DNA of 64,000 bases from Dehalococcoidia bacterium (GTDB lineage Bacteria > Chloroflexota > Dehalococcoidia > Lucifugimonadales > SHYT01): the NCBI GenBank assembly GCA_009693055.1, contig SHYA01000002.1, positions 1 through 64,000 on the forward strand. Reading direction: 5' to 3'. How positions within the stretch are numbered: the stretch's first letter is position 1; each line of letters opens with the position of its first letter. The translations under genes and the position numbers were made by a program. Shown here one piece after another: positions 53,923-62,872 of this stretch. The notes under the pieces were generated by a model, which saw only the letters and a list, made by a program, of their open reading frames with translations, was not told the origin of the DNA and searched no databases.

Positions 53923-55068
53923 TCACTTGAGCAGGGCCGCGGCCTCGTGCATTGTGTCCACCAGCTGCATGTGGCAGCCGGACTCGCCGATGATCTTTCG
54001 CCCCTCCTCCCGGTTCGTGCCCTGCATGCGCACGATGATGGGGATGGACTTGCGGCTCGCGACGCAGGCGGCAACCACGCCGCGCGCTACGATGTCGCAG
54101 CGGAGGATGCCGCCGAAGACGTTGACCAGCACCTTCTTGACGCGCGGGTCGGCGAGGATGAGGGTGAAGGCCTTCGTCACCTTCTCCTCGTCCGCGCCGC
54201 CGCCAACGTCCAGGAAGTTGGCGGGCCGCGCGCCCACCGTGCTGACCATATCCATGGTCGCCATCGCCAGCCCCGCGCCGTTCACCAGGCAGCCCACGTC
54301 GCCGTCCAGCCGCACGTAGGACACGCCGTAGGTGTTCGCCTCGCGCTCCAGAGGGTCCTCCTGCTCGGGGTCGCGCAGAGACTCCCACTCCTTGTGGCGG
54401 AAGTCCGCGTCGTCGTCAAAGTTGATCTTGCCGTCCACTGCGATGAGCCGCCCGTCCTTGGTGACCACCAGGGGGTTGATCTCCACGAGCGAGCAGTCCT
54501 GCTCCACGAACAGCCGCTGGAGGTTGAGGAGCAGGTCGGCGGCAGGCCGCACCAGCTCAGGTTTGAGGTTGAGCGCGTACGCGACCTTGCGCGCCTGAAA
54601 GGGGTACAGCCCGATGACCGGGTGCGGCGCGACGCGGGTGATCTTCTCCGGCGTTGCGGCGGCGACAGCCTCAATCTCCATACCGCCCGCCTCGCTGGCG
54701 ATCACCACAGGGCCTTGCGCGCCCGGGTCAATGGTTATGCTCAGGTACAGCTCCTTGTCAATGGCGGCGGCCTCCTCCACGAGGAGCTTGCGGACCGGGA
54801 CGCCTTCCGGGCCGGTCTGGTGCGTGACCAGGTTCCTGCCGAGGAGTTGCGCGGCCACTTCTTGCGCCTGCTGCGCGCTCGTGACCACTTTGACGCCGCC
54901 CGCCTTGCCGCGTCCGCCGGCGTGTACCTGGGCCTTCACGACCGCGCGCCCGCCCAAGCTTTCCGCGAGCTGGCCAGCCTCCTCCGCCGTGGTGGCCACG
55001 CCGCCCTTGGGGACGGGGATACCGTACTTGGCCATAAGCGCCTTGGCCTGGTACTCGTGGATCTTCAC
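53923..55068 (-). CDS. sucC: Succinyl-CoA synthetase, beta subunit
   Basis: 381 residues from GTG 55068 (VKIHEYQAKALMAKYG, AAGGAGG upstream). ATP-grasp: QVHAGGRGKAGGVKV (nucleotide loop), LVEINPLVVTKDGRLIAVD with its metal ligands, DGDVGCLVNGAGLAMATMD and ANFLDVGGGADEEKV. Standard length for SucC. Forms the TCA-cycle ligase with SucD. Confidence 0.96.
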   Translation of the reverse strand: MKIHEYQAKALMAKYGIPVPKGGVATTAEEAGQLAESLGGRAVVKAQVHAGGRGKAGGVKVVTSAQQAQEVAAQLLGRNLVTHQTGPEGVPVRKLLVEEAAAIDKELYLSITIDPGAQGPVVIASEAGGMEIEAVAAATPEKITRVAPHPVIGLYPFQARKVAYALNLKPELVRPAADLLLNLQRLFVEQDCSLVEINPLVVTKDGRLIAVDGKINFDDDADFRHKEWESLRDPEQEDPLEREANTYGVSYVRLDGDVGCLVNGAGLAMATMDMVSTVGARPANFLDVGGGADEEKVTKAFTLILADPRVKKVLVNVFGGILRCDIVARGVVAACVASRKSIPIIVRMQGTNREEGRKIIGESGCHMQLVDTMHEAAALLK

Positions 55069-55223
55069 GGCGCGCTGCGCCTCCTTGGCTGAGGTGCGTG
55101 GAGAGACCGCCCGATAGTGTAGCACAGGGTGTGTCCTTACGCGGCCTGCCGCCGAAGGGCGGCTTGCGCGAACAACGCGGGCTAACTATACTCGTGCCAA
55201 TTCGCCAAAGAGGAGGGGGAGCG

Positions 55224-57485
55224 ATGAAGGTCCTTGGGTATGCTGACAGGCTGAGCGTGGCGCCCGGAGACAAGATCCGCTTCATGGTGAGCTGCGAACT
55301 ACCGAGCTACCAAATGGACATCGTGCGGCTCATCCACGGGGACGTGAACCCGGCGGGTCCAGGATTCAAAGAGGAGCTGGTCAGGACGACGGCCAACCGG
55401 GAGTACCCCGGCCGCCCTCAGAAGATCTATGTCGGCTCGCACGTCACCGTGCCGGACAACCCGTTGCTTCACGTCACGGGCAGCTTCACGCTTCAGGCGT
55501 GGGTCTATCCCACCACGCCGGCCAAGGGCGCGCAGGGCCTGGTGACGAAGTGGTCTTCAGCAGGCGGTGTAGGGTACGGGCTGTTCATTGACCAGGACGG
55601 CAGCCTGGCGTTGTGGCTGGCAGACCAGGGGGGCAAGGTCCATAAGGTGAAAACCGGCAAGGCGCTCCGAGCGTTCAACTGGTACTTTGTGGCGGGGGTA
55701 TTTGACGCGCAGCGGAGGACGGTGATGCTGTACCAGGAACCGCTGAACCGGTGGACGCGGGATGACTCACGAGCCTTTGTGGAGCAGGCGGCGCAAGGCT
55801 CCGCCGTCGGGGGGAATGACCTGCCGCTGCTCATTGCGGGCCATTGGGCGAAGGAACCTTCCGGCAAGCAGGTGGTGCAGGGGCACTACAACGGGAAGAT
55901 TGACAGCCCACGCCTCTTCAACCGCGCCCTCAGCCAGGAGGAGGTCCGCGCGCTCGGGCGAGGCCAGGCCCCCATCCAGTTCGGGAACTCGCTCGTGGCG
56001 GCCTGGGACTTCGCGCGCGACTTCTCCACCGACACGATCACAGACTCCTCGCCCAACAAGCTCCACGGCGAGGCGGTGAACATGCCGATGCGCGCGGGGA
56101 CGGGCTACAACTGGTCGGCGAATGAGGTGAACTTCAACCTGACGCCGCACGAGTACGGGGCGATCCACTTTCATGACGATGACCTGGAGGACGCTAAGTG
56201 GGAGGTGGACTTTGAGCTTACGGTGCCGGACAACCTGCGGAGTGGCATCTATGCGGCGCGCCTGAAAGCCGGAGAGCACGAGGACTACGTGCCGTTCTTC
56301 GTCCGGCCCCGCAAGGGCACCGCCACCGCCCCGCTGCTGTTCCTCATTCCCACCTGCAGCTACATGGCCTACGCCAACTTCCACGGGCTTGCTAACCCGG
56401 AGATGAAGGCGCTGATGAAGCTGCTTACCCGGATAGAGACCTTTGAATACCCGGTCACCCCTCAGGACAAGTACATGGTGGATGTGCCGCTCAGTAGCCT
56501 GTACGACCGCCACAGCGACGGGAGCGGTGTGTGCTACTCGTCTCGGATGCGCCCTATTCTCAGCATGCGTCCCAAGTACGTGTTCCCGCTGCTGGGGAAC
56601 GGCAACGGGGCGCCGCACCAGTTCAATGCGGACCTGCACCTGGCCGACTGGCTGAAGCAGAAGGGGTACCAGTTTGATGTGGCGACGGACGAGGACCTCC
56701 ACCTTGACGGGGCCGAGCTGCTGAAGCGGTACACGACGATTGTGACGGGGTCGCACCCCGAGTACTGGACGCGGCAGATGCTGGATGCGATGGAGACGTA
56801 CATGGCGGGCGGCGGACGCCTGATGTACCTGGGCGGGAACGGCTTCTACTGGGTGACGTCGTTTGGCGGGCCCGAGCACCCGCACGTGGTGGAGGTCCGG
56901 CGATGGCGCGGCACGGAGGCGTGGGAGGCGGCGCCCGGCGAGTTCTATCACAGCACGACGGGCGAGCTGGGCGGCCTGTGGCGATTCCGCGGCAGGCCCC
57001 CGCAGCGGCTGACCGGCGTCGGCTTCTCGGCCCAGGGGACGGACTTCAGCCTGCCGTACACGCTGAAGCCGGGGAGCAAGGACCCGAGGGCGGCGTTCAT
57101 CCTTGAAGGCGTGGACACTGACAAGCCCATCGGCGACTTTGGCCTTGTGCAGGGCGGCGCCGGAGGGTTTGAAGTGGATCGGGCCGACCAGGCCCTGGGC
57201 ACACCCGCTCATGCCCTGGTGGTGGCGACCACAACGGGGTTCTCGGATGCCTACCAGCATGTCGTTGAAGAGGTGCTGGTCTCCACCTCCACGCAGGGCG
57301 GCACCGTGAACCCGCTGGTGAAGGGCGACATGGTGTTCTTTGAGGGGGCGAACGGCGGCGGGGTGTTCTCCGTGGGCTCCATCAGCTGGTGCGGAAGCCT
57401 CTCGCACAACAACTACGACAACAGTATCTCGCGCATCACGCAAAACGTGCTCAACAGGTTCCTCTCTGAAGACCCCATCAAGTGA
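55224..57485 (+). CDS. N,N-dimethylformamidase large-subunit-like protein, tandem copy 1
   Basis: 753 residues from ATG 55224 (AGGAGGGGGA). N-terminal beta region (YADRLSVAPGDKIRFMVSCE), then a LamG/concanavalin-like domain (~75-225: GSFTLQAWVYPTTPAKG, GLFIDQDGSLALWLADQGG), then the DMFase C-terminal domain (PF20254 type): LIPTCSYMAYAN, YDRHSDGSGVCYSSR, VTGSHPEYWTRQMLDAMETY and GGRLMYLGGNGFYWVTSF. Known DMFase uses a 2-Tyr-1-carboxylate iron site; Glu513 in HPEYW is the likely carboxylate. It may hydrolyse a C-N amide bond of a small amide; no small subunit is next to it. Cytoplasmic. Confidence 0.88.
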   Translation: MKVLGYADRLSVAPGDKIRFMVSCELPSYQMDIVRLIHGDVNPAGPGFKEELVRTTANREYPGRPQKIYVGSHVTVPDNPLLHVTGSFTLQAWVYPTTPAKGAQGLVTKWSSAGGVGYGLFIDQDGSLALWLADQGGKVHKVKTGKALRAFNWYFVAGVFDAQRRTVMLYQEPLNRWTRDDSRAFVEQAAQGSAVGGNDLPLLIAGHWAKEPSGKQVVQGHYNGKIDSPRLFNRALSQEEVRALGRGQAPIQFGNSLVAAWDFARDFSTDTITDSSPNKLHGEAVNMPMRAGTGYNWSANEVNFNLTPHEYGAIHFHDDDLEDAKWEVDFELTVPDNLRSGIYAARLKAGEHEDYVPFFVRPRKGTATAPLLFLIPTCSYMAYANFHGLANPEMKALMKLLTRIETFEYPVTPQDKYMVDVPLSSLYDRHSDGSGVCYSSRMRPILSMRPKYVFPLLGNGNGAPHQFNADLHLADWLKQKGYQFDVATDEDLHLDGAELLKRYTTIVTGSHPEYWTRQMLDAMETYMAGGGRLMYLGGNGFYWVTSFGGPEHPHVVEVRRWRGTEAWEAAPGEFYHSTTGELGGLWRFRGRPPQRLTGVGFSAQGTDFSLPYTLKPGSKDPRAAFILEGVDTDKPIGDFGLVQGGAGGFEVDRADQALGTPAHALVVATTTGFSDAYQHVVEEVLVSTSTQGGTVNPLVKGDMVFFEGANGGGVFSVGSISWCGSLSHNNYDNSISRITQNVLNRFLSEDPIK

Positions 57486-57620
57486 CTGGATAGGCGGGCG
57501 GGGGCCGGGGTTCCGCCGCATGAGCGCCATGCATGCAACGGCGCTGCGATCATATGGGCATATCACCTTTCCTAGAGGAACAGAGAGCGCAATGGGCTGC
57601 CAGAGACAGGAGGGTGTCGC

Positions 57621-59882
57621 ATGAAAATGGTTGGCTACACCGATAGGTTGAGCGTGGCGCCTGGAGACAAGATCCGCTTCATGGTGAGCTGCGAATTGCC
57701 AAGCTACCGGGCGGACATCGTGCGGATCATCCACGGGGACACGAACCCGGAGGGTCCAGGATTCAAAGAGGAGCTGGTCCGGACGGCGGCCAACCGGGAG
57801 TACCCCGGCCGGCCACAGAAGATCTATGTCGGCTCGCACGTCGCCGTGCCGGACAGCCCGTTGCTTCACTGCACTGGCAGCTTCACGCTCCAGGCGTGGG
57901 TCTGGCCCACGACGCCCGCGAAGGGGGTGCAAGGGCTGGTGACGAAGTGGTCTTCAGCACGCGGTGGAGGGTACGGGCTGTTCGTTGACCAGGACGGCAG
58001 CCTGGCGCTGTGGCTGGCAGACCAGAGCGGGAAGGTCCACAAGGTGAAGACCGGTACAGCGATGCGGGCCTCGGAGTGGTATTTCGTGGCTGCGGTTTTT
58101 GACGCGCAGCGGAGGACGGTGACGCTGTACCAGGAACCGCTGAACCGGTGGACTCGGGATGATTCGCGGGCGTTTAACGAGCACACGGTGCCACTTTCCG
58201 CCGTGGGGGTAAACGACTTGCCCCTCTTAATGGCGGGCCACTGGGCGAAGGAACCTTCCGGCAAGCAGGTGGTGCAAGGGCACTACAACGGGAAGATTGA
58301 CAGCCCACGCCTGTTCAACCGCGCGCTGGGCCAGGAGGAGGTCCGATCGCTGGGTCGGGGCCAGCCGCCCATCCAGTTTGGGAGCGCACTGGTGGCAGCG
58401 TGGGACTTCGCCCGCGACTTCTCCACCGACACAATCACAGACTCCTCGCCCAACAAGCTCCGCGGCGACGCGGTAAACATGCCGACGCGCGCGGACACGG
58501 GCTACAACTGGTCGGCCAACGAGGTACACTTCAACCTGGCGCCGCACGAGTACGGCGCAATCTACTTCCACGACGACGACCTGGAAGATGCTAAGTGGGA
58601 GGCGGACTTTGAGCTTACCGTGCCGGACAACCTTCGAAGCGGCATCTATGCGGCGCGCCTGAAGAGCGGCGAGCATGAGGACTACGTGCCGTTCTTTGTG
58701 CGTCCAAAGAAGGGGAGTGCTACAGCGCCGCTGCTGTTCCTCATCCCTACGTGCAGCTACCTGGCCTACGCCAACTCACATGGCGCTTCCGATCCAAATT
58801 TCAAGACACTCATAAAACTCTTGATGAGAGACGTGGAGTTCGAATACCCCGTAACGCCTGAAGACAAGTACATGGTGGGGACTCCGCTCCACAGCCTCTA
58901 TGACCGCCACAGTGACGGGAGTGGCGTGTGTTACTCCTCCAGGCTTCGCCCCATCCTGAATATGCGTCCCAAGTATCTATTCCCGTTGTTGGCCAACGGC
59001 AAGGGAGCGCCACACCAGCTCCCTGCCGACCTGCACCTGGCCGACTGGCTGGAGCAGAAGGGGTATCGGTTTGACGTGGCGACGGACGAGGACCTGCATT
59101 TTGAAGGCGCAGACTTGCTGAAGCGCTACTCCACTATCGTAACGGGATCGCACCCCGAGTACTGGTCGCGGCAGATGCTGGACGCCATGGAGGCGTACCA
59201 GGCGGGCGGCGGGCGCTTGATGTATTTGGGCGGGAACGGCTTCTACTGGGTGACGTCGTTTGGCGGGCCCGAGCGGCCGCATGTTGTGGAGGTCCGCCGG
59301 TGGCGCGGCACGGAGGCGTGGGAGGCGGCGCCCGGCGAGTTCTACCACAGCACGACGGGCGAGCTGGGTGGCCTGTGGCGCTTCCGCGGTAGGCCTCCGC
59401 AGCGGCTGACCGGCGTCGGCTTCTCGGCCCAGGGGATGGACTTCAGTTTGCCGTACACGCTGCAGGCGGGGAGCAAGGACCCGAGGGCGGCGTTCATCTT
59501 TGAAGGCGTGGACACTGACAAGCCCATCGGCGACTTTGGCCTTGTGCAGGGCGGTGCCGGGGGGTTTGAGGTAGACCGGGCCGACCAGGCCCTTGGAACG
59601 CCCGCCCACGCCCTCGTGCTGGCCACCACAACGGGGTTCTCGGATGTCTATCAGCATGTCGTTGAAGAGCTGCTCATGTCCACCTCCACGCAAGGGGGGA
59701 CGGTCGACCCACTGGTGAAGGGCGACATGGTGTTCTTTGAGGGGGCGAACGGCGGGGGCGTATTCTCTGTGGGCTCCATCAGCTGGAGCGGGAGCCTCTC
59801 GCACAACAACTACGACAACAACGTTTCGCGCATCACCCAGAATGTGCTGAACAGGTTCCTCTCAGAAGACCCGATCAAGTAG
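57621..59882 (+). CDS. N,N-dimethylformamidase large-subunit-like protein, tandem copy 2
   Basis: 753 residues, the same length and domain order as copy 1 with no indels visible. Most residues are identical; blocks of difference are around 180-205 (NEHTVPLSAVGVNDLPL versus EQAAQGSAVGGNDLPL) and 390-420 (HGASDPNFKTLIKLLMRDVE versus HGLANPEMKALMKLLTRIET). The likely iron ligand Glu513 is conserved. The 135-base gap between copies has a short purine-rich RBS region only. A recent tandem duplication with divergence near the predicted active-site entrance. Confidence 0.88.
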   Translation: MKMVGYTDRLSVAPGDKIRFMVSCELPSYRADIVRIIHGDTNPEGPGFKEELVRTAANREYPGRPQKIYVGSHVAVPDSPLLHCTGSFTLQAWVWPTTPAKGVQGLVTKWSSARGGGYGLFVDQDGSLALWLADQSGKVHKVKTGTAMRASEWYFVAAVFDAQRRTVTLYQEPLNRWTRDDSRAFNEHTVPLSAVGVNDLPLLMAGHWAKEPSGKQVVQGHYNGKIDSPRLFNRALGQEEVRSLGRGQPPIQFGSALVAAWDFARDFSTDTITDSSPNKLRGDAVNMPTRADTGYNWSANEVHFNLAPHEYGAIYFHDDDLEDAKWEADFELTVPDNLRSGIYAARLKSGEHEDYVPFFVRPKKGSATAPLLFLIPTCSYLAYANSHGASDPNFKTLIKLLMRDVEFEYPVTPEDKYMVGTPLHSLYDRHSDGSGVCYSSRLRPILNMRPKYLFPLLANGKGAPHQLPADLHLADWLEQKGYRFDVATDEDLHFEGADLLKRYSTIVTGSHPEYWSRQMLDAMEAYQAGGGRLMYLGGNGFYWVTSFGGPERPHVVEVRRWRGTEAWEAAPGEFYHSTTGELGGLWRFRGRPPQRLTGVGFSAQGMDFSLPYTLQAGSKDPRAAFIFEGVDTDKPIGDFGLVQGGAGGFEVDRADQALGTPAHALVLATTTGFSDVYQHVVEELLMSTSTQGGTVDPLVKGDMVFFEGANGGGVFSVGSISWSGSLSHNNYDNNVSRITQNVLNRFLSEDPIK

Positions 59883-59896
59883 TCGCGCGGGATTGT

Positions 59897-60511
59897 ATGG
59901 ACGAGAAGAACGCCGGCGCAACGCCGAAGAAGGGGCTGCGTCCCCGCCAGGCGCCGCAGCCCCCCGCGCACATGCCGACCGCGCCGCCTTCCAGCGACGT
60001 GGAGCGGCTGGAACGCGCTCTTGAACAGTTGACGCAAGAGATCCAGGCGGCGCCAGAAGACGGCAGCCTGTACCGCAGGCGAGGCGTTCTGTACGGCCAG
60101 CTCTCCGAGCCAGTCAAGGCGCTCAAGGACTTTGACGAGGCGGTCCGCCTTGACCCGAATGACGCCGAGGCGGTCTACAACCGCGGGATGGCCTCGGTGC
60201 ACTTGCAGCAGCACTTCGCCGCGGTGGAGGATTTCACACAGGCGCTGGCGCTGGACCCCAACCACGAGGACGCGTACAACAACCGCGCCGCCGCGTACTA
60301 CGATCTGGGCCAGGTGGAGCGGGCGGTCGAGGACGCGAGTGCGGCGCTGCGCCTGAACGGGCGGCTCGCTTCGGCGTACGTGGTGCGAGCGCTGGCGCGG
60401 ACCGAGTTGCGCCAGGAGGCGGGGGCCCAGGAGGATGCGGCGAAGGCGCTTGAGCTGGGGTTTGACCGGGTGCAGTTGGAGTTCTTCCTCCGGCGGGCCG
60501 CGCGAGCATAA
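59897..60511 (+). CDS. TPR-repeat protein
   Basis: 204 residues. After a Pro-rich start (RPRQAPQPPAHMPTAPPSSD) three to four TPR units follow: EDGSLYRRRGVLYGQLSEPV, AVYNRGMASVHLQQHFAAVE, AYNNRAAAYYDLGQVERAVE and SAYVVRALARTELRQEAGAQ. ATG 59897 lies 14 bases after the previous stop; it may be in the same transcript. A scaffold-type protein of unknown partner. Confidence 0.85.
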   Translation: MDEKNAGATPKKGLRPRQAPQPPAHMPTAPPSSDVERLERALEQLTQEIQAAPEDGSLYRRRGVLYGQLSEPVKALKDFDEAVRLDPNDAEAVYNRGMASVHLQQHFAAVEDFTQALALDPNHEDAYNNRAAAYYDLGQVERAVEDASAALRLNGRLASAYVVRALARTELRQEAGAQEDAAKALELGFDRVQLEFFLRRAARA

Positions 60512-60563
60512 TCTCGGTTCAGGTGCAGGCCTTGCGCATCGTAGCCTCGGTCTGGCTGGGTTA

Positions 60564-62240
60564 TTAGCCGCGGACCATCTCCCGCTTCATCTGCGTAAGG
60601 CCCATCGGCCCCAGGTTGAGCGCACGGTTGTGCCACGCCTTCAGGTCAAAAGCGCCGCCGGCCTTCCGCTTCGCCCGCTCCCGCGCCTCCAGCCACGCTC
60701 GCTCACCCACCTTGTAGCTGATGGCCTGGCCCGGCCAACCCAGGTAGCGGTTGATCTCGCTCGCCACGAAGTCGGGCGGAAAGTGGCTCCGTTCGCGGAT
60801 GAACTCCAGGCCCAACTCCGGCGTCCAGACCTCGCCGGGGTGGAACCGTTGGTCCTTCGGGATGGCGAGCTTCAGGTGCATGCCGAGGTCAATGACGACC
60901 CGCACAGACCTGAGCGCTTGCGCCCGCAGCATACCCAGGTAGTAGTCGGGGTTGTCCAGGTATCCCAGCTCGCCCATCAGCCGCTCGGCGTACAGCGCCC
61001 AGCCTTCCACGTAGCCGGACGTGCCGCCCATGAGCCGCTGGAAACGCGAGAGCGCCTCTTTCAGGTGCAGGGCCGTGGCGATCTGGAAATGGTGGCCCGG
61101 CACGCCCTCGTGGTAGGCGATGGAGACCTCGCCCCACAATGGGAAGCGGGTCTTGCCGCCGGTGGGGTACCAGGTGCGCCCCGGCCGCGAGAAGTCCTCC
61201 GCCGGCCCGGTGTAATACATCGCCAGCGCGCCGCCCGGCGGGGCGATGAGCGCCTCAATGCGCTTCACCGGCCCAGGCAGGTCAAAGTGCACGCCGTCCA
61301 GCTCCGCAATGGTGCGCTCCTGGAGGTCCTGCATCCACTTCTGGAATGCATCCACCCCTTTAATGGCGCGCGCGGGGTCGGTCTCCAATAGCTTCTTGGC
61401 CTTCTCCACGCCGCCACCCGGCAGGATCTTCTCCGCGGTCTTCTCCATCTCGCTCTCCACCCAGCGGAGCTGCTCCCACCCCCACCGGTACGTCTCCTCC
61501 AGGTCAAGCACTTCGCCGGTGAAGGCGCGCGCCGCCAGACTGTACCGCTCGCGGCCGACGGCGTCCTGGTCCAACGCCGCGTTCAGGTACGTATCCCGCA
61601 GGTAGCGGGCGGTATCGGCGTAGGCCGCCGCCGCTTTGCTCACGCCCCTCGTCAGCTCGGCCCAAAGCGTCTTGTTGCCGGCCCCCGAAGCGTCGTACGC
61701 CTTGACGAGGCCGTCAAAGTAGGACGGCTCCCCCTTCGTGCCGCTCCAAGCCTCCGCCTGCTTCGCGCACTCCCTCGCCTGGCGTTTGGCGACGGTCAGG
61801 TTGCGGCGGACACCCTCGTCCAGGCCGGCGCGGTACGATGCCAGTCCTCGTGGCATGAGGTTGAGCCTCGCCGCGACGTTCTTCCAGTCCTCCTCGGTAG
61901 CGCGGGGCATCAGGTCAAAGCACATTCGCATGGCCTGGAGCGGGCTGGCGATGATGTTGAGCGCGCGGAGGTGCTCGCCCGCGTCGTACTGCTCCAGTCC
62001 CTGGTTGAGCTGCTCCTCCATCGCCTCTTTGGCGACGCGGTCCCGCTCGCCCTCCACCGGCGCGCCGGCGAGCTTGGCCAGCGTTTCGCGCTCCAGCGTG
62101 TTGATGGCCCGCAGCCCCTCCGGGGAGTAGTCGCTCATCTCGGCGTCGTGGCCGGGCACGCCCATAGCGGTGGCCAGCACCGGGTGGAGCGCCGCCATCC
62201 GCTCAACGTACTCGCCGCTGATGTCATACACGCGCGACAT
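60564..62240 (-). CDS. DUF885 family metallo-carboxypeptidase-like protein
   Basis: 558 residues from ATG 62240 (AAGGGAG at 7 bases). Zinc-peptidase motif HEGVPGHHFQIA (HExxGHH) at about 378-388 with a downstream EGWALYAERLMGELGY supplying the third ligand, as in DUF885/M32-like enzymes. No signal peptide is visible in this version (some homologues are exported). Early ATAMGVPGHDAEMSDYSPEG is also typical of the family. Probably a peptidase; substrate unknown. Confidence 0.92.
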   Translation of the reverse strand: MSRVYDISGEYVERMAALHPVLATAMGVPGHDAEMSDYSPEGLRAINTLERETLAKLAGAPVEGERDRVAKEAMEEQLNQGLEQYDAGEHLRALNIIASPLQAMRMCFDLMPRATEEDWKNVAARLNLMPRGLASYRAGLDEGVRRNLTVAKRQARECAKQAEAWSGTKGEPSYFDGLVKAYDASGAGNKTLWAELTRGVSKAAAAYADTARYLRDTYLNAALDQDAVGRERYSLAARAFTGEVLDLEETYRWGWEQLRWVESEMEKTAEKILPGGGVEKAKKLLETDPARAIKGVDAFQKWMQDLQERTIAELDGVHFDLPGPVKRIEALIAPPGGALAMYYTGPAEDFSRPGRTWYPTGGKTRFPLWGEVSIAYHEGVPGHHFQIATALHLKEALSRFQRLMGGTSGYVEGWALYAERLMGELGYLDNPDYYLGMLRAQALRSVRVVIDLGMHLKLAIPKDQRFHPGEVWTPELGLEFIRERSHFPPDFVASEINRYLGWPGQAISYKVGERAWLEARERAKRKAGGAFDLKAWHNRALNLGPMGLTQMKREMVRG

Positions 62241-62287
62241 GACACAACTCCCTTCCTTTGATGGAACCCTCGTCCGTTGCGTGGCCC

Positions 62288-62650
62288 TTAGCTTGAGGTC
62301 TTGTCCGGCTCGGCATCGGCGGGGACGAGCTCGATGCCGGCCGCCCAGAAACCGCCTACGATCTGCCGATTCCACCGGAACGTCTGCACGCCAAGGAGGA
62401 AGCGGTACGGCTGGAGCCACGGCTCCATTGGGTGGACGGTGTTGCACAGGACGCAGCGAGTGTCGCCGGAGAGGCGCTCACGCACCTCCTGGACGACGAA
62501 CACGCGGCCGCTGAGGGCTGCGAAGGGGTCCAGGGGCGCTTGGTAGCCGCACGAAGGGCAGACGTACTCGCGCCGCTCGCCCATGCGGAAGCGGACGAAC
62601 TGGCCGACCTTCGGCTGCCAGGGCTCTACCCAGTCACGCTCTTGCGTCAC
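62288..62650 (-). CDS. Zinc-ribbon-containing hypothetical protein
   Basis: 120 residues. Two Cys pairs, YVCPSCGYQ and TRCVLCNTVH, with KVGQFVRFRMGE upstream form a likely zinc ribbon. Aromatic/basic end FRWNRQIVGGFWAAG. Start ATG at 62650 without a strong RBS. I do not recognise the family. Confidence 0.65.
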   Translation of the reverse strand: MTQERDWVEPWQPKVGQFVRFRMGERREYVCPSCGYQAPLDPFAALSGRVFVVQEVRERLSGDTRCVLCNTVHPMEPWLQPYRFLLGVQTFRWNRQIVGGFWAAGIELVPADAEPDKTSS

Positions 62651-62691
62651 GGCGCTCTACCTCATGTTGCGCGAGCAGTGCAGCAAGGCTT

Positions 62692-62781
62692 TGGCGGAGG
62701 GAGAGGGATTCGAACCCCCGGTATCCTTGCGGATACAGCGGTTTTCAAGACCGCCGCCTTAAACCGCTCGGCCATCCCTCC
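62692..62781 (-). tRNA. tRNA-Ser (anticodon UGA), CCA encoded
   Basis: Read on the minus strand from 62781: acceptor GGAGGGA, D-arm GGCCGAGCGGTTTAAGGC, anticodon arm GCGGT-CT-TGA-AA-ACCGC (anticodon at 62745-62747), long variable arm GTATCC/GGATAC typical of tRNA-Ser, T-arm with GGGGGTTCGAATCCCTC and acceptor 3' strand TCCCTCC, discriminator G and genome-encoded CCA (62692-62694). All stems pair. It reads UCA codons. Confidence 0.97.
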
Positions 62782-62872
62782 AAGCCGCTTCCCTAGTAAA
62801 GCACAGGAAACCACCCTAGCATATACTAGCTCGCAGGTGCGGAAGAAGACCGCGCGACGCAGGGGTGAGGGC

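Noticed and set aside
55767-57932. 721-codon frame antisense to the DMFase-like genes
   Set aside because: Mirrors codon bias of the sense genes; no domain recognisable.
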